Of a stretch of 64,000 nt of DNA, positions 47,008-54,697 are shown piece after piece (the first letter of the stretch is position 1; each line of letters begins with the position of its first letter). Source of the stretch: Hyphomonas sp. (GTDB lineage Bacteria; Pseudomonadota; Alphaproteobacteria; Caulobacterales; Hyphomonadaceae); assembly GCA_016124495.1 (NCBI GenBank), contig WGNP01000007.1:186001-250000 (forward strand). Reading direction: 5' to 3'. The notes below the pieces were generated by a model. The model worked only from the letters and a program-made list of their open reading frames with translations. It did not search any database and was not told the DNA's origin. The position numbers and the translations under genes are program-made.

Positions 47008-49779
47008 TCAGAAGTTAACCCGGACCCGCGCTCCAAACGTCCGCGGACGGTTGAAGAAGCGTGTGTTGTCGAACTGCGTGATGATCAAGCCCTGCGGCTC
47101 TGTCACATCTGTGAGGTTTGCCGCATAGACTTCAAGACGCCAGTTGCCCTTTTCGGGACTGAAGCCTGCACCCGCATCAAATGTCCAATAGCCATCGACC
47201 TCGTCATCGAGCCTGAGGGCCGGATTGGTCCGATTAGCATAGTCAACGCCGTTGAAAATGGTGAGGTGCTGAGAAGACCGGTAGCCAAAGGAAACGATCC
47301 CGTCGAAGCTGCCGAAATCAGTATCAACCACTTTTGAAACCGAGCCGTTCAGCTGGATTTCAGGCGTGCGAGGCAGGCGATTGCCTTCGATTGACCGGTT
47401 GACCGAGTTGACCGGATCGACATCTGCCTGGAAGCGCGCATCCTGCACCAGAACAGAATTCGTCACTTTTGCCGTCGGCATCAGGAGGAGCGTTCCTTTC
47501 AGGCTCCATTGGTTCGGCAGGTCGAGTTCGCCTTCCAGCTGGGCGCCGAAGATTTCGGCATCCGAAGCATTGAAATTGAACCCGACAACCTGGCCGCCAA
47601 GCTGGGCGAGCTGGTCAGGGGTCAGCTCGATTCCTTCGAACTGCAGGACCTGCGCCGTCGACAACAGGGTGAAGAGCTGCAGGTCATTGTAGTCATAGTA
47701 GAAGGCTGATGCGTTGAGGACGGCGGGCATGCCACCGATCTCGAAGCTGTTTTTTGAGCCGATCTCGAAAAGGGTCAGGGTTTCAGGATCGTAGACCGGC
47801 GCAAGCGTATCGGTATCAAAGGCTGCCGGCGCGCTTCCGGAAGGGCTGGCGAGGCCGAAACCTTCCGTTCCCGGAATATTATCATTGAAACCACCGGACT
47901 TGTTGCCGGTCGAGACCAGGCCGTAGACGAGGTTGTTTTCAGTCAGGTCGTATTCCGTTCGCAGGCGCCAGTCGACAAAGTCATTGTCGAGGGAGCCGTT
48001 CTGTAGCGCGATTGCATTGCCGCCGAGCACGGCGAACGAGATGCGCCCATCGAGCGCCGGGACAAAAGTGTTGAAGCATTCACCGGTGAAGGCAAAGCCC
48101 TGGCACTGCGGGTGGTCGGCAGGCAGCGCGTCGCCCGTCACGATACCATTGCCGTAGATGTCATCAAGGCCGTCGCGCGCCCCAAAGCTCCTGACGCCGT
48201 TGAAGAAGAATGCCAGGACTTCACGGTCGCTGAGCGTGCCGCTGCCATCCGCATCGGGATTGAAAATGGTCCGGTCCAGACCTGCAAACTGGAAACCTTC
48301 CGTGCCATGGCCGGTGCCGAAGCAGCATGAGAAGTTCCCTCCTCCGATGATAAACTGGTAGCGCGCGTTGACGCCGAAGCGGTCTTTAGAATCTTCGGTA
48401 TGACGCACGCCACCCGTCACACGAAACTTGTCAGTGACATTAAAGGTCGCATCCCCATACACCGAGAAACTTTCGGTGTCGGTCGTCTGGTTAAATTCGA
48501 CGCCGGTGAAGAAGGGGTTCCGGTCGCCAGTGGTGCCGAGAAAGGTGCGCTGCGCTTCGGTGAAGTAGAAGGCGCCCGCCGACCACATCAGGCGCGCGTC
48601 CTCTTCTGAGAAAAGTCGGGCCTCGTGAACAGTCGACTCCGAATCGGTAATGAAGCGGACCCGGGAGAAGTTGTCGATATCGAGCGGCCCGAGCGTGTCG
48701 AATACGCCGTCATAATACGGACCGGCCGGTGTCACGAACTCATAGTCGTAAACGAGATCGCGGATCGAGCCGATGTATTCGGCATTGATACCGTCACCGT
48801 CATATTCGACATGACCCTTGAAGCCCCAGTGTTCGGTGTCTTCGCGGGGAGTAAAGGCGCGGCCGATGACTTCCCGCGGATTGTCGATGTCTTCGGGGCG
48901 CACGCCATTGCCGAGCGGGTTTGCAAAGTTGACGCCGGTGTACCCAGATCCCTTCTGCTGGATCTGATCGTAAGTGAGCGTTACCGTCAGGTCATCGAGC
49001 GGTTCGATCAGGTAGGACGCGCGGAACCCGAAATCATCAGCGGCTTCGGCGACGCCGACGCCTTCGGCTTCGGACGTCGGCACAGTGAGGCCGAGCTCGG
49101 AGCTGCGAGGCGTCACGTTTTCGAGGTAGCTGTCATGCTGCATCGCAAAGCCGGCGATGCGGAATGCGGAATTCTCAGTCACCGCGATGTTCGCGACGCC
49201 TTCGAGGCGCCATTCATCGTAGTTGCCGATCGAGCCTTCGATCATGCCGTCGGTGGCGCCGATGCCCGGCTTCCAGGGAATGATGTCAACTGAACCTGCA
49301 GTCGCGTTGCGTCCGCGCAGCGTACCTTGCGGCCCGATATTGACCTCGACGCGCTGGATATCAAAGAAGGCAGCGCCAAAGCCGGACGGGCGCGGCACGT
49401 AGACGCCGTTCAGATGGGTCGCGGCCGCCGGATCACCAAGTTCCGTGTTATTGGATGAACCAACGCCGCGGATATAGACTTCGATATTGCCCTGGTTGTT
49501 GGAGACCGAGAGGCCGGCGATCTTGCCGTCGAGGTCATTGAAATCCTGCAGCCCGAGCAGCTTGAGGTCCTCGCCGCTGATGGTGGCCGCGGTGCCGGCA
49601 TAGTCCTGAAGCGACTGTTCGCGACGGTCGACGGTGATGACGACCACATCCTGCCGGCTTTCTTCCTCTTCGCTGGGCGCAGCGGCGCCTTCCTGGGCAA
49701 AAGCAGCGCTGGCCTGTGCTGCCAGCACGCTGATCGATGCGCCCAAAAGAATCGTTCTCAGGCCTTGTTTACGAAACAT
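47008..49779 (-). CDS. TonB-dependent outer-membrane receptor
   Basis: 923 residues from an ATG with GGGAGGA upstream. Signal peptide to about residue 28 (ASAAFAQ), a TonB-box-like DVVVITVDRREQ, then the plug (TAATISGEDLKLLGLQDFNDLDGKIAGLSV, VYIRGVGSSNNTELGDPAAATHLNGVYV) and a 22-strand barrel ending in aromatic FGARVRVNF. It is the first gene of a run with GH16, GPH and GH3 genes, so it most likely imports beta-glucan oligomers across the outer membrane, by context. No SusD homologue is present, as usual in proteobacteria. A good promoter lies just upstream. Confidence 0.93.
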   Translation of the reverse strand: MFRKQGLRTILLGASISVLAAQASAAFAQEGAAAPSEEEESRQDVVVITVDRREQSLQDYAGTAATISGEDLKLLGLQDFNDLDGKIAGLSVSNNQGNIEVYIRGVGSSNNTELGDPAAATHLNGVYVPRPSGFGAAFFDIQRVEVNIGPQGTLRGRNATAGSVDIIPWKPGIGATDGMIEGSIGNYDEWRLEGVANIAVTENSAFRIAGFAMQHDSYLENVTPRSSELGLTVPTSEAEGVGVAEAADDFGFRASYLIEPLDDLTVTLTYDQIQQKGSGYTGVNFANPLGNGVRPEDIDNPREVIGRAFTPREDTEHWGFKGHVEYDGDGINAEYIGSIRDLVYDYEFVTPAGPYYDGVFDTLGPLDIDNFSRVRFITDSESTVHEARLFSEEDARLMWSAGAFYFTEAQRTFLGTTGDRNPFFTGVEFNQTTDTESFSVYGDATFNVTDKFRVTGGVRHTEDSKDRFGVNARYQFIIGGGNFSCCFGTGHGTEGFQFAGLDRTIFNPDADGSGTLSDREVLAFFFNGVRSFGARDGLDDIYGNGIVTGDALPADHPQCQGFAFTGECFNTFVPALDGRISFAVLGGNAIALQNGSLDNDFVDWRLRTEYDLTENNLVYGLVSTGNKSGGFNDNIPGTEGFGLASPSGSAPAAFDTDTLAPVYDPETLTLFEIGSKNSFEIGGMPAVLNASAFYYDYNDLQLFTLLSTAQVLQFEGIELTPDQLAQLGGQVVGFNFNASDAEIFGAQLEGELDLPNQWSLKGTLLLMPTAKVTNSVLVQDARFQADVDPVNSVNRSIEGNRLPRTPEIQLNGSVSKVVDTDFGSFDGIVSFGYRSSQHLTIFNGVDYANRTNPALRLDDEVDGYWTFDAGAGFSPEKGNWRLEVYAANLTDVTEPQGLIITQFDNTRFFNRPRTFGARVRVNF

Positions 49780-49830
49780 GTGTTCCTCCCGTTTCCTCCG
49801 GCCGCTCCGTTGGCGGACTGGCATGGGCCG

Positions 49831-49859
49831 GATAATCCACGATTGTCTATCGATGTCAA
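49831..49859 (-). promoter_or_regulatory. promoter of the glucan-utilisation operon
   Basis: On the minus strand, TTGACA (49859-49854) is followed after 17 bases by ATTATC (49836-49831), near the sigma-70 consensus, 52 bases upstream of the TonB receptor ATG. An ATCGAT core, common in LacI-family operators, lies between the boxes. An inverted repeat CGATTGTC (49840-49847) and GACAATCG (49878-49885) brackets the -35 region. The LacI-family gene is immediately upstream on the same strand. Confidence 0.6.
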
Positions 49860-49912
49860 CAACACCTGTCCAAATACGACAATCGGGCGCCGCATCCGGA
49901 AAAATCTGTTGT

Positions 49913-50926
49913 CTAGTCTGGCGCTGGTCCCGTGGAGCCGCGGGCGATCAAAGCGTGCGGGAGGATATGGATTTCAGAGGCGGTCGCCGGGCCGGCGCGG
50001 TTAACGGCCAGCAGCGAGACGGCCGTTTCGCTGATTTGATCGAAGGGCTGGGCAACAGTCGTCAAAGGGGGCCAGATCGAACGCCCCATGGGGGTGTCAT
50101 CAAAGCCGGCGACGGACAGGTCTTCCGGCACAGACAGGCCCATCTTGTGCGCGGTCATCATCACGGCGACGGCCATATGGTCATTGGCGGCGAAGATCGC
50201 GGTCGGACGCGCGGGCCTTTGCAACAGATCTTCCGCGCAGTCGAGCGCCTGCCTGAAGGAAAAGTTACCTTTCACGACCAGTCCGTCGCAGGCGCCTGCC
50301 AGGCCAGCAGCCTGGATCGCATCCTGGTAGCCGAGACGACGAAGGACTGTCACGACATGCTCGTCGCGCCCGGTGATATGCGCGATCCTTCGGTGACCGT
50401 ACGATATCAGATGCTCCGTGACTTCTCGTGCGGCTCGCCGGTCATCCATGGCCACCGCGCTGGCGCCCGCTACCGGGCCGGTCGGCGAGACGAGCACGAA
50501 GCGCACTTCGCGCTCGCGCAAGAGGCCGTGAAGGTCGTGAGAGTCGCAGATGGGCGGCACAAGGATCATGTTGGCGACCTTCGTGCGATCCAGGAACTGC
50601 ACCACCTGCCCGCGCCAGTCGGGATTCTCCTCGTCAAATAACTCAACGGCGAGGTAGCGATGGGCCTTCGAACAGGCCTTGAGCAATGAATGATTGAGCT
50701 GGGACTGGTAGCCGCTGCTCGGGTCCGCGAGCAGGACACCGATACTGAGAATGTCCCCCAGACGCATCTGCCGGGCGATCGCCGACGGGGCATAGTTGAG
50801 CTCCCGCATCGCCTTTTCGACCTTCTCGCGCGTTTTTGGCGAGATATGCTCATACCGGTTCATGACCCTTGAGACGGTCTTGACAGACACCTGCGCCTTG
50901 CGGGCAACGTCCTGGATCGTGGCCAT
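49913..50926 (-). CDS. LacI-family transcriptional regulator
   Basis: 337 residues from MATIQDVARKAQVSVKTVSRVMN; six residues upstream are in frame but the helix-turn-helix begins here and an AGGAA lies at a suitable distance. The HTH is followed by the hinge (YAPSAIARQMRLGD) and a periplasmic-binding-protein-like sensor domain (SIGVLLADPSSGYQSQ, PTAIFAANDHMAVAVM, VAGFDDTPMGRSIWPPLTTV). It should repress the downstream TonB-receptor operon until a glucan-derived sugar binds. It probably binds near the operon promoter 54-82 bases beyond its own stop. Confidence 0.92.
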   Translation of the reverse strand: MATIQDVARKAQVSVKTVSRVMNRYEHISPKTREKVEKAMRELNYAPSAIARQMRLGDILSIGVLLADPSSGYQSQLNHSLLKACSKAHRYLAVELFDEENPDWRGQVVQFLDRTKVANMILVPPICDSHDLHGLLREREVRFVLVSPTGPVAGASAVAMDDRRAAREVTEHLISYGHRRIAHITGRDEHVVTVLRRLGYQDAIQAAGLAGACDGLVVKGNFSFRQALDCAEDLLQRPARPTAIFAANDHMAVAVMMTAHKMGLSVPEDLSVAGFDDTPMGRSIWPPLTTVAQPFDQISETAVSLLAVNRAGPATASEIHILPHALIARGSTGPAPD

Positions 50927-51008
50927 TTTTTGGGTTTCCTGCAAATTGTCCTTCAGGACAATCTGTTAAGGTCGTTCGGGCACCAAAGTCAAAGCCTTAC
51001 GCATGATA

Positions 51009-51320
51009 TCAATTGCATACTCCGGTCGCATGCCTGACCGGCAGATCGCGTGACGAAGTCCCGTCGTGAAGGACGTAAGTGCCAGGCGTCGTGACCCACC
51101 CGTTATGGTCGGGATCGAAACAGGAAGAGGCGCGAGGCCGGATGCGCAGTTCCACCGTCCTGTTCTCGCCCGGGTCCAGTTCGACTTTCTGGAACGCGGC
51201 GAGCTGGCGACCCTTGCGCGCAAGAGACCAGGGGGCTGCAACGAAACGGTCCGTGCCGATGCGAAACACCTGGGATGCCTCGCAGAACCGGACCTGCGCC
51301 TTATTGAAGAAAAAGCGCAC
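51009..51320 (-). pseudogene. C-terminal scrap of a GH3 beta-glucosidase
   Basis: A 103-codon frame reads WSLARKGRQLAAFQKVELDPG and ENRTVELRIRPRASSCFDPDH, then GWVTTPGTYVLHDGTSS. This is the fibronectin-III-like C-terminal domain of GH3 enzymes (compare ELKAFKRVSLQPGQ in the intact GH3 gene of this window). The catalytic domains are absent, and the N-terminal residues of the frame do not fit. It is therefore the remainder of a second GH3 gene, sitting upstream of the LacI gene at the edge of the glucan locus. Sequence divergence from the intact copy shows it is not a recent duplicate. Confidence 0.65.
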
Positions 51321-51451
51321 GGTCCGGAAAACACGAATGCATCAGGGGTCATTTCGAAAAGAAAAAACAATCAAAATATTTTGTGATGGCGGTGAGCGAG
51401 AACCTGCGGACAAACTCTCTCATCGTCTCGCTGCCCTATGGGCTGAAAAGC

Positions 51452-52066
51452 TCAGGACATCAACTTACGCAGGCTCTCTGGGGTCCATGGCCTGCCCGAT
51501 AAGCTGCGAACCCCTTCTTCATTAAGGGTCTTTGCAATTGCGGGATATTTCATGCCTGAAAGTTTCAAACTGCGGGCCCGGGCGAGTGCTTTATCCCTTC
51601 GGTCCTGCTTGCCGGCTGACCACTCCCACTGCCTTTCCCGCCACTCCCCGAAATGCGCATGGGGATCGAACATTCCGCCGTCCATCATGACGGGGACGGC
51701 TTCAATGGGCAGGCTGTCAACTTCCGCGTCTTTTAGCCAGTCCATCATCGGCTGGTGACTGCGCCAGCCCTGAACCGCGGCGAAGTCGACGAAGATCAGG
51801 GTTGCTGCATTTTTCCGGCAAATAGCTGCCGCCTTGTTCAATGCGTCACGAATGGTCTCGCTACCCCGATCTGGATTTATCTCCAGAAAGGCCTCCTCGT
51901 GAAACAGCTCCAAGCCATGGCGCCGGACGTAATCCTGGATCAGGCATCGCTGGAAGCGGATGGTGCGGCTGACCCTGGCTGCCTCGTCAATCGCTGCCGG
52001 CAACCGGGTGAACCCGGCCCAGGGCACAGGCAAAGTCCAGAAAAACGCGACGGCCTTTTGCTTCAT
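51452..52066 (-). CDS. small serine-recombinase-like protein
   Basis: 204 residues from ATG with an AGGGA ribosome site (MKQKAVAFFWTLPVPWAG). The first 110 residues have the layout of a resolvase N-terminal domain (RFQRCLIQDYVRRHGLELFHEE, where serine recombinases read a SIEAQ-type helix) but the catalytic serine and arginine pattern is not obvious. The C-terminal ARSLKLSGMKYPAIAKTLNEEG and SLSGRPWTPESLRKLM match the DNA-binding recombinase motif. It lacks the long zinc-ribbon/coiled-coil part of large serine recombinases. It is either a degenerate integrase or a repurposed DNA-binding protein. It is divergent from the phosphatase/ADP-ribosylglycohydrolase gene by 118 bases. Confidence 0.55.
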   Translation of the reverse strand: MKQKAVAFFWTLPVPWAGFTRLPAAIDEAARVSRTIRFQRCLIQDYVRRHGLELFHEEAFLEINPDRGSETIRDALNKAAAICRKNAATLIFVDFAAVQGWRSHQPMMDWLKDAEVDSLPIEAVPVMMDGGMFDPHAHFGEWRERQWEWSAGKQDRRDKALARARSLKLSGMKYPAIAKTLNEEGVRSLSGRPWTPESLRKLMS

Positions 52067-52184
52067 TCTTCCCTGCTCCTCCCCAGAACCCGGAAAATCC
52101 CGAGCGCAACTCAATGCCTCCCTGCGTGGTGGTAGCACACAGCCATCCCGATCCGAACCATGATCGACCACAATCCGAAGGCAC

Positions 52185-54560
52185 ATGAGCATGCGCACCA
52201 GTATTACTGACCCCCTGTTGATTGCAGAAATCCAGCCGTTCCGAAGCTATGGCAAGATCGGCGTCACGTTCTGCCCCGGTAAGGTTCAGCTGCGATCTGC
52301 CTCTGGCCCCTGGGCGCGCGACCTGGCCATCGATCTCGATGAAGTGGCGCGATGGAATGCAGCCGCGGTGGTCACGCTGATCGAAGAGCACGAGATGCGC
52401 GCCATCAAGGTGACCGACCTTGGTGCCGAGGTCGCCGCCCGGCACATGTCATGGGTTCATCTGCCCATTGTTGACGTCTCGACACCCGATGAAGCGTTCG
52501 AGGCCGCATGGCGGACCATCGGCGAAGAAATCCGTGTCCTGCTGCGCTGCGGAGCCAATGTGCTGCTGCATTGCCGGGGCGGACTAGGGCGGGCAGGCAC
52601 GATTGCCGCGCGTTTGCTGGTGGAATTGGGCTGGCAAGCCGATGCCGCCATTGACGCAGTGCGCAAGGTGCGTCCCGGCGCTATCGAAACACGGGCGCAG
52701 GAGCAGCATGTGCGGAGCATTCTCCCCGTGCCAGAGCCCTGGCCGGACACATCCGAAAAGGCGCAGCGCGACAGGGCTCTCGGCGCTATGCTGGGGCTTG
52801 CTGTCGGCGACGCGGTGGGCACCACGCTGGAATTTGCCGCACGCGACAGCCATCCCCGGCTTACCGACATGGTGGGCGGCGGCCCCTTCCGGCTGGAAGC
52901 CGGCTGCTGGACCGATGACACGTCCCTTGCTCTCGCGCTCATGGACAGTCTTTCCGGCAACCCGCTGCTCGATGAAGGCGATCTGATGCAGCGTTTTGTC
53001 AGCTGGCACGAGGATGGTGAGTATTCAGTGACCGGATGCTGTTTCGATATCGGCATCACCACGCGGCAGGCCCTTGCTCGCTGGAAGCAGACTGGCAATC
53101 CGATTGCGGGCTCGACCGATCCTGGCACAGCTGGAAACGGCAGCCTTATGCGCCTGGCTCCGGTATCCATCCGTCACTGGCATGACCGTGAGCGGTTGCC
53201 GGATGTGGCTGCCCGGCAAAGCAGGATCACCCACGGAGCGCCCGAGGCTGTTGATGCATGTGTCGCTTACGCGGATATTCTGGGGGACGCCATCGCCGGG
53301 AAGCCCCGCTCGCACGTGATGCAGGCGCGAGCAGGCGATTACACGGGTGCAATCGCAACGATCATAGCCGGTTCGTGGCGCGGTAAGCACCGCAAGGCGA
53401 TCCGCTCGTCTGGTTACGTAACCCATTCGCTGGAAGCGGCGCTGTGGTGTGTCGGGCGTACCGCCAGCTTTGAAGAAGCGGTTCTGTTGGCAGCAAACCT
53501 TGCGGAAGACGCCGATACCACTGCCGCCATAACCGGACAGCTTGCCGGGGCACTCTATGGGGCTTCCGGCATCCCCGAGCGCTGGCGCAGGAAACTGGCT
53601 TGGGAAGACCGGATCACCCGGATGGCGGTCCACCTGTTTGATGCCGGTGTAGCCGCCTCAGCCGGGATGGCCCGGGAGGACATTGCCACCAGGTCTTCCT
53701 GGAGCGATCTTCAGCCGCTGCCCGGTCAGTATACGACGATCCCGCTCGATATCCGTCTCGGCGCGCGCCAGGCGGCTCGGCTGCGGCAAGGATTCATCCC
53801 CCGCATGCAGGAGGAAAAGTGGTTTGCCTTCTTCGAGAACGACGTTCTGTATCAGCACCGAAGCTGGAGCGGCCTCTGCATCGATCAGGTGCATTTTGTA
53901 CCCGATGGAGCCGGACTGCGCGCGACCCATGCCGAGGTGAACCGCGATCCTGATCAGTATGGCGCAAGTGATGACGCAGCGGATGCAGCACGGATCGAAG
54001 AGATGGTCATCGGGCTTGCTGACCTTTCGCCAGGAGCGACATCGAAGGCGGTCGATCCGATGCTGGCGGCGCTGGAACAGGCGATGAAGCCCAACTACCT
54101 TGGCTCACCGCAGGTGGTCAGCGCGCTCCTGCTGCCATGGGTGGATGCGATGATCGGGCTGTGGCGGAGCCGGACCGATCCGTCCGCGCCGGCTGTTACC
54201 ACCGCCGACATGCAGGCTGCAGAGTCACGTCTTGTCTTAGCTTTCAGTGGGCAGGACCCAGCTTACACCACGATGCCATGGCACTCGGCCGAACAGCTCG
54301 GCCGGAGCCTGATCTCCGCCATGGGTCTGGATACCAGCTACTGCGCGGGTGAAGCGCTGGAGTTTATCCTGCTCGAGGCTGTGGCGGCATTCAGCATCAG
54401 GGCCAATGCACTGATGCGGGACTATGTATATGCTCCCGATATGGATTGGCAGCAGGACGTCGAACCAAAGTTACTTCGACTCACGCAGTTTTTTGAAGCG
54501 ACACTCCTTGGCACCAATTCCCTCAGTTTTCCTGGGCTCACAATTGCCGAGCTGGATTGA
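52185..54560 (+). CDS. dual-specificity-phosphatase / ADP-ribosylglycohydrolase fusion with uncharacterised C-terminal domain
   Basis: 791 residues; ATGs at 52185 and 52191 are both possible. Domain one (about 1-180) is a tyrosine/dual-specificity phosphatase of the CDKN3-like group, with catalytic Cys130 and Arg136 in HCRGGLGRAG. Domain two (about 195-500) is a DraG-type ADP-ribosylglycohydrolase: GAMLGLAVGDAVG, metal ligands in the TDDT at 243-246, EDADT at 441-445 and GQLAGALYG. Domain three (about 515-791) is unassigned; it has WFAFFENDVLYQHRSWSG, a pattern I have seen only in related ARH fusions. The protein may remove ADP-ribose and phosphate from targets in NAD-linked signalling or defence; that is inference. 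Confidence 0.85.
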   Translation: MSMRTSITDPLLIAEIQPFRSYGKIGVTFCPGKVQLRSASGPWARDLAIDLDEVARWNAAAVVTLIEEHEMRAIKVTDLGAEVAARHMSWVHLPIVDVSTPDEAFEAAWRTIGEEIRVLLRCGANVLLHCRGGLGRAGTIAARLLVELGWQADAAIDAVRKVRPGAIETRAQEQHVRSILPVPEPWPDTSEKAQRDRALGAMLGLAVGDAVGTTLEFAARDSHPRLTDMVGGGPFRLEAGCWTDDTSLALALMDSLSGNPLLDEGDLMQRFVSWHEDGEYSVTGCCFDIGITTRQALARWKQTGNPIAGSTDPGTAGNGSLMRLAPVSIRHWHDRERLPDVAARQSRITHGAPEAVDACVAYADILGDAIAGKPRSHVMQARAGDYTGAIATIIAGSWRGKHRKAIRSSGYVTHSLEAALWCVGRTASFEEAVLLAANLAEDADTTAAITGQLAGALYGASGIPERWRRKLAWEDRITRMAVHLFDAGVAASAGMAREDIATRSSWSDLQPLPGQYTTIPLDIRLGARQAARLRQGFIPRMQEEKWFAFFENDVLYQHRSWSGLCIDQVHFVPDGAGLRATHAEVNRDPDQYGASDDAADAARIEEMVIGLADLSPGATSKAVDPMLAALEQAMKPNYLGSPQVVSALLLPWVDAMIGLWRSRTDPSAPAVTTADMQAAESRLVLAFSGQDPAYTTMPWHSAEQLGRSLISAMGLDTSYCAGEALEFILLEAVAAFSIRANALMRDYVYAPDMDWQQDVEPKLLRLTQFFEATLLGTNSLSFPGLTIAELD

Positions 54561-54697
54561 AATGGCGGTACTGTCAGTCTAATGCGAACCCGTCTCCGCT
54601 ATTCGCAGGTCGGCAGGTGCTAACCGCCCTGCTCGGCCGCCTCAAGACCCGGTTCCGCTAACATCACCCAAGTGACAATTAGCAAAAAACATCTGGG

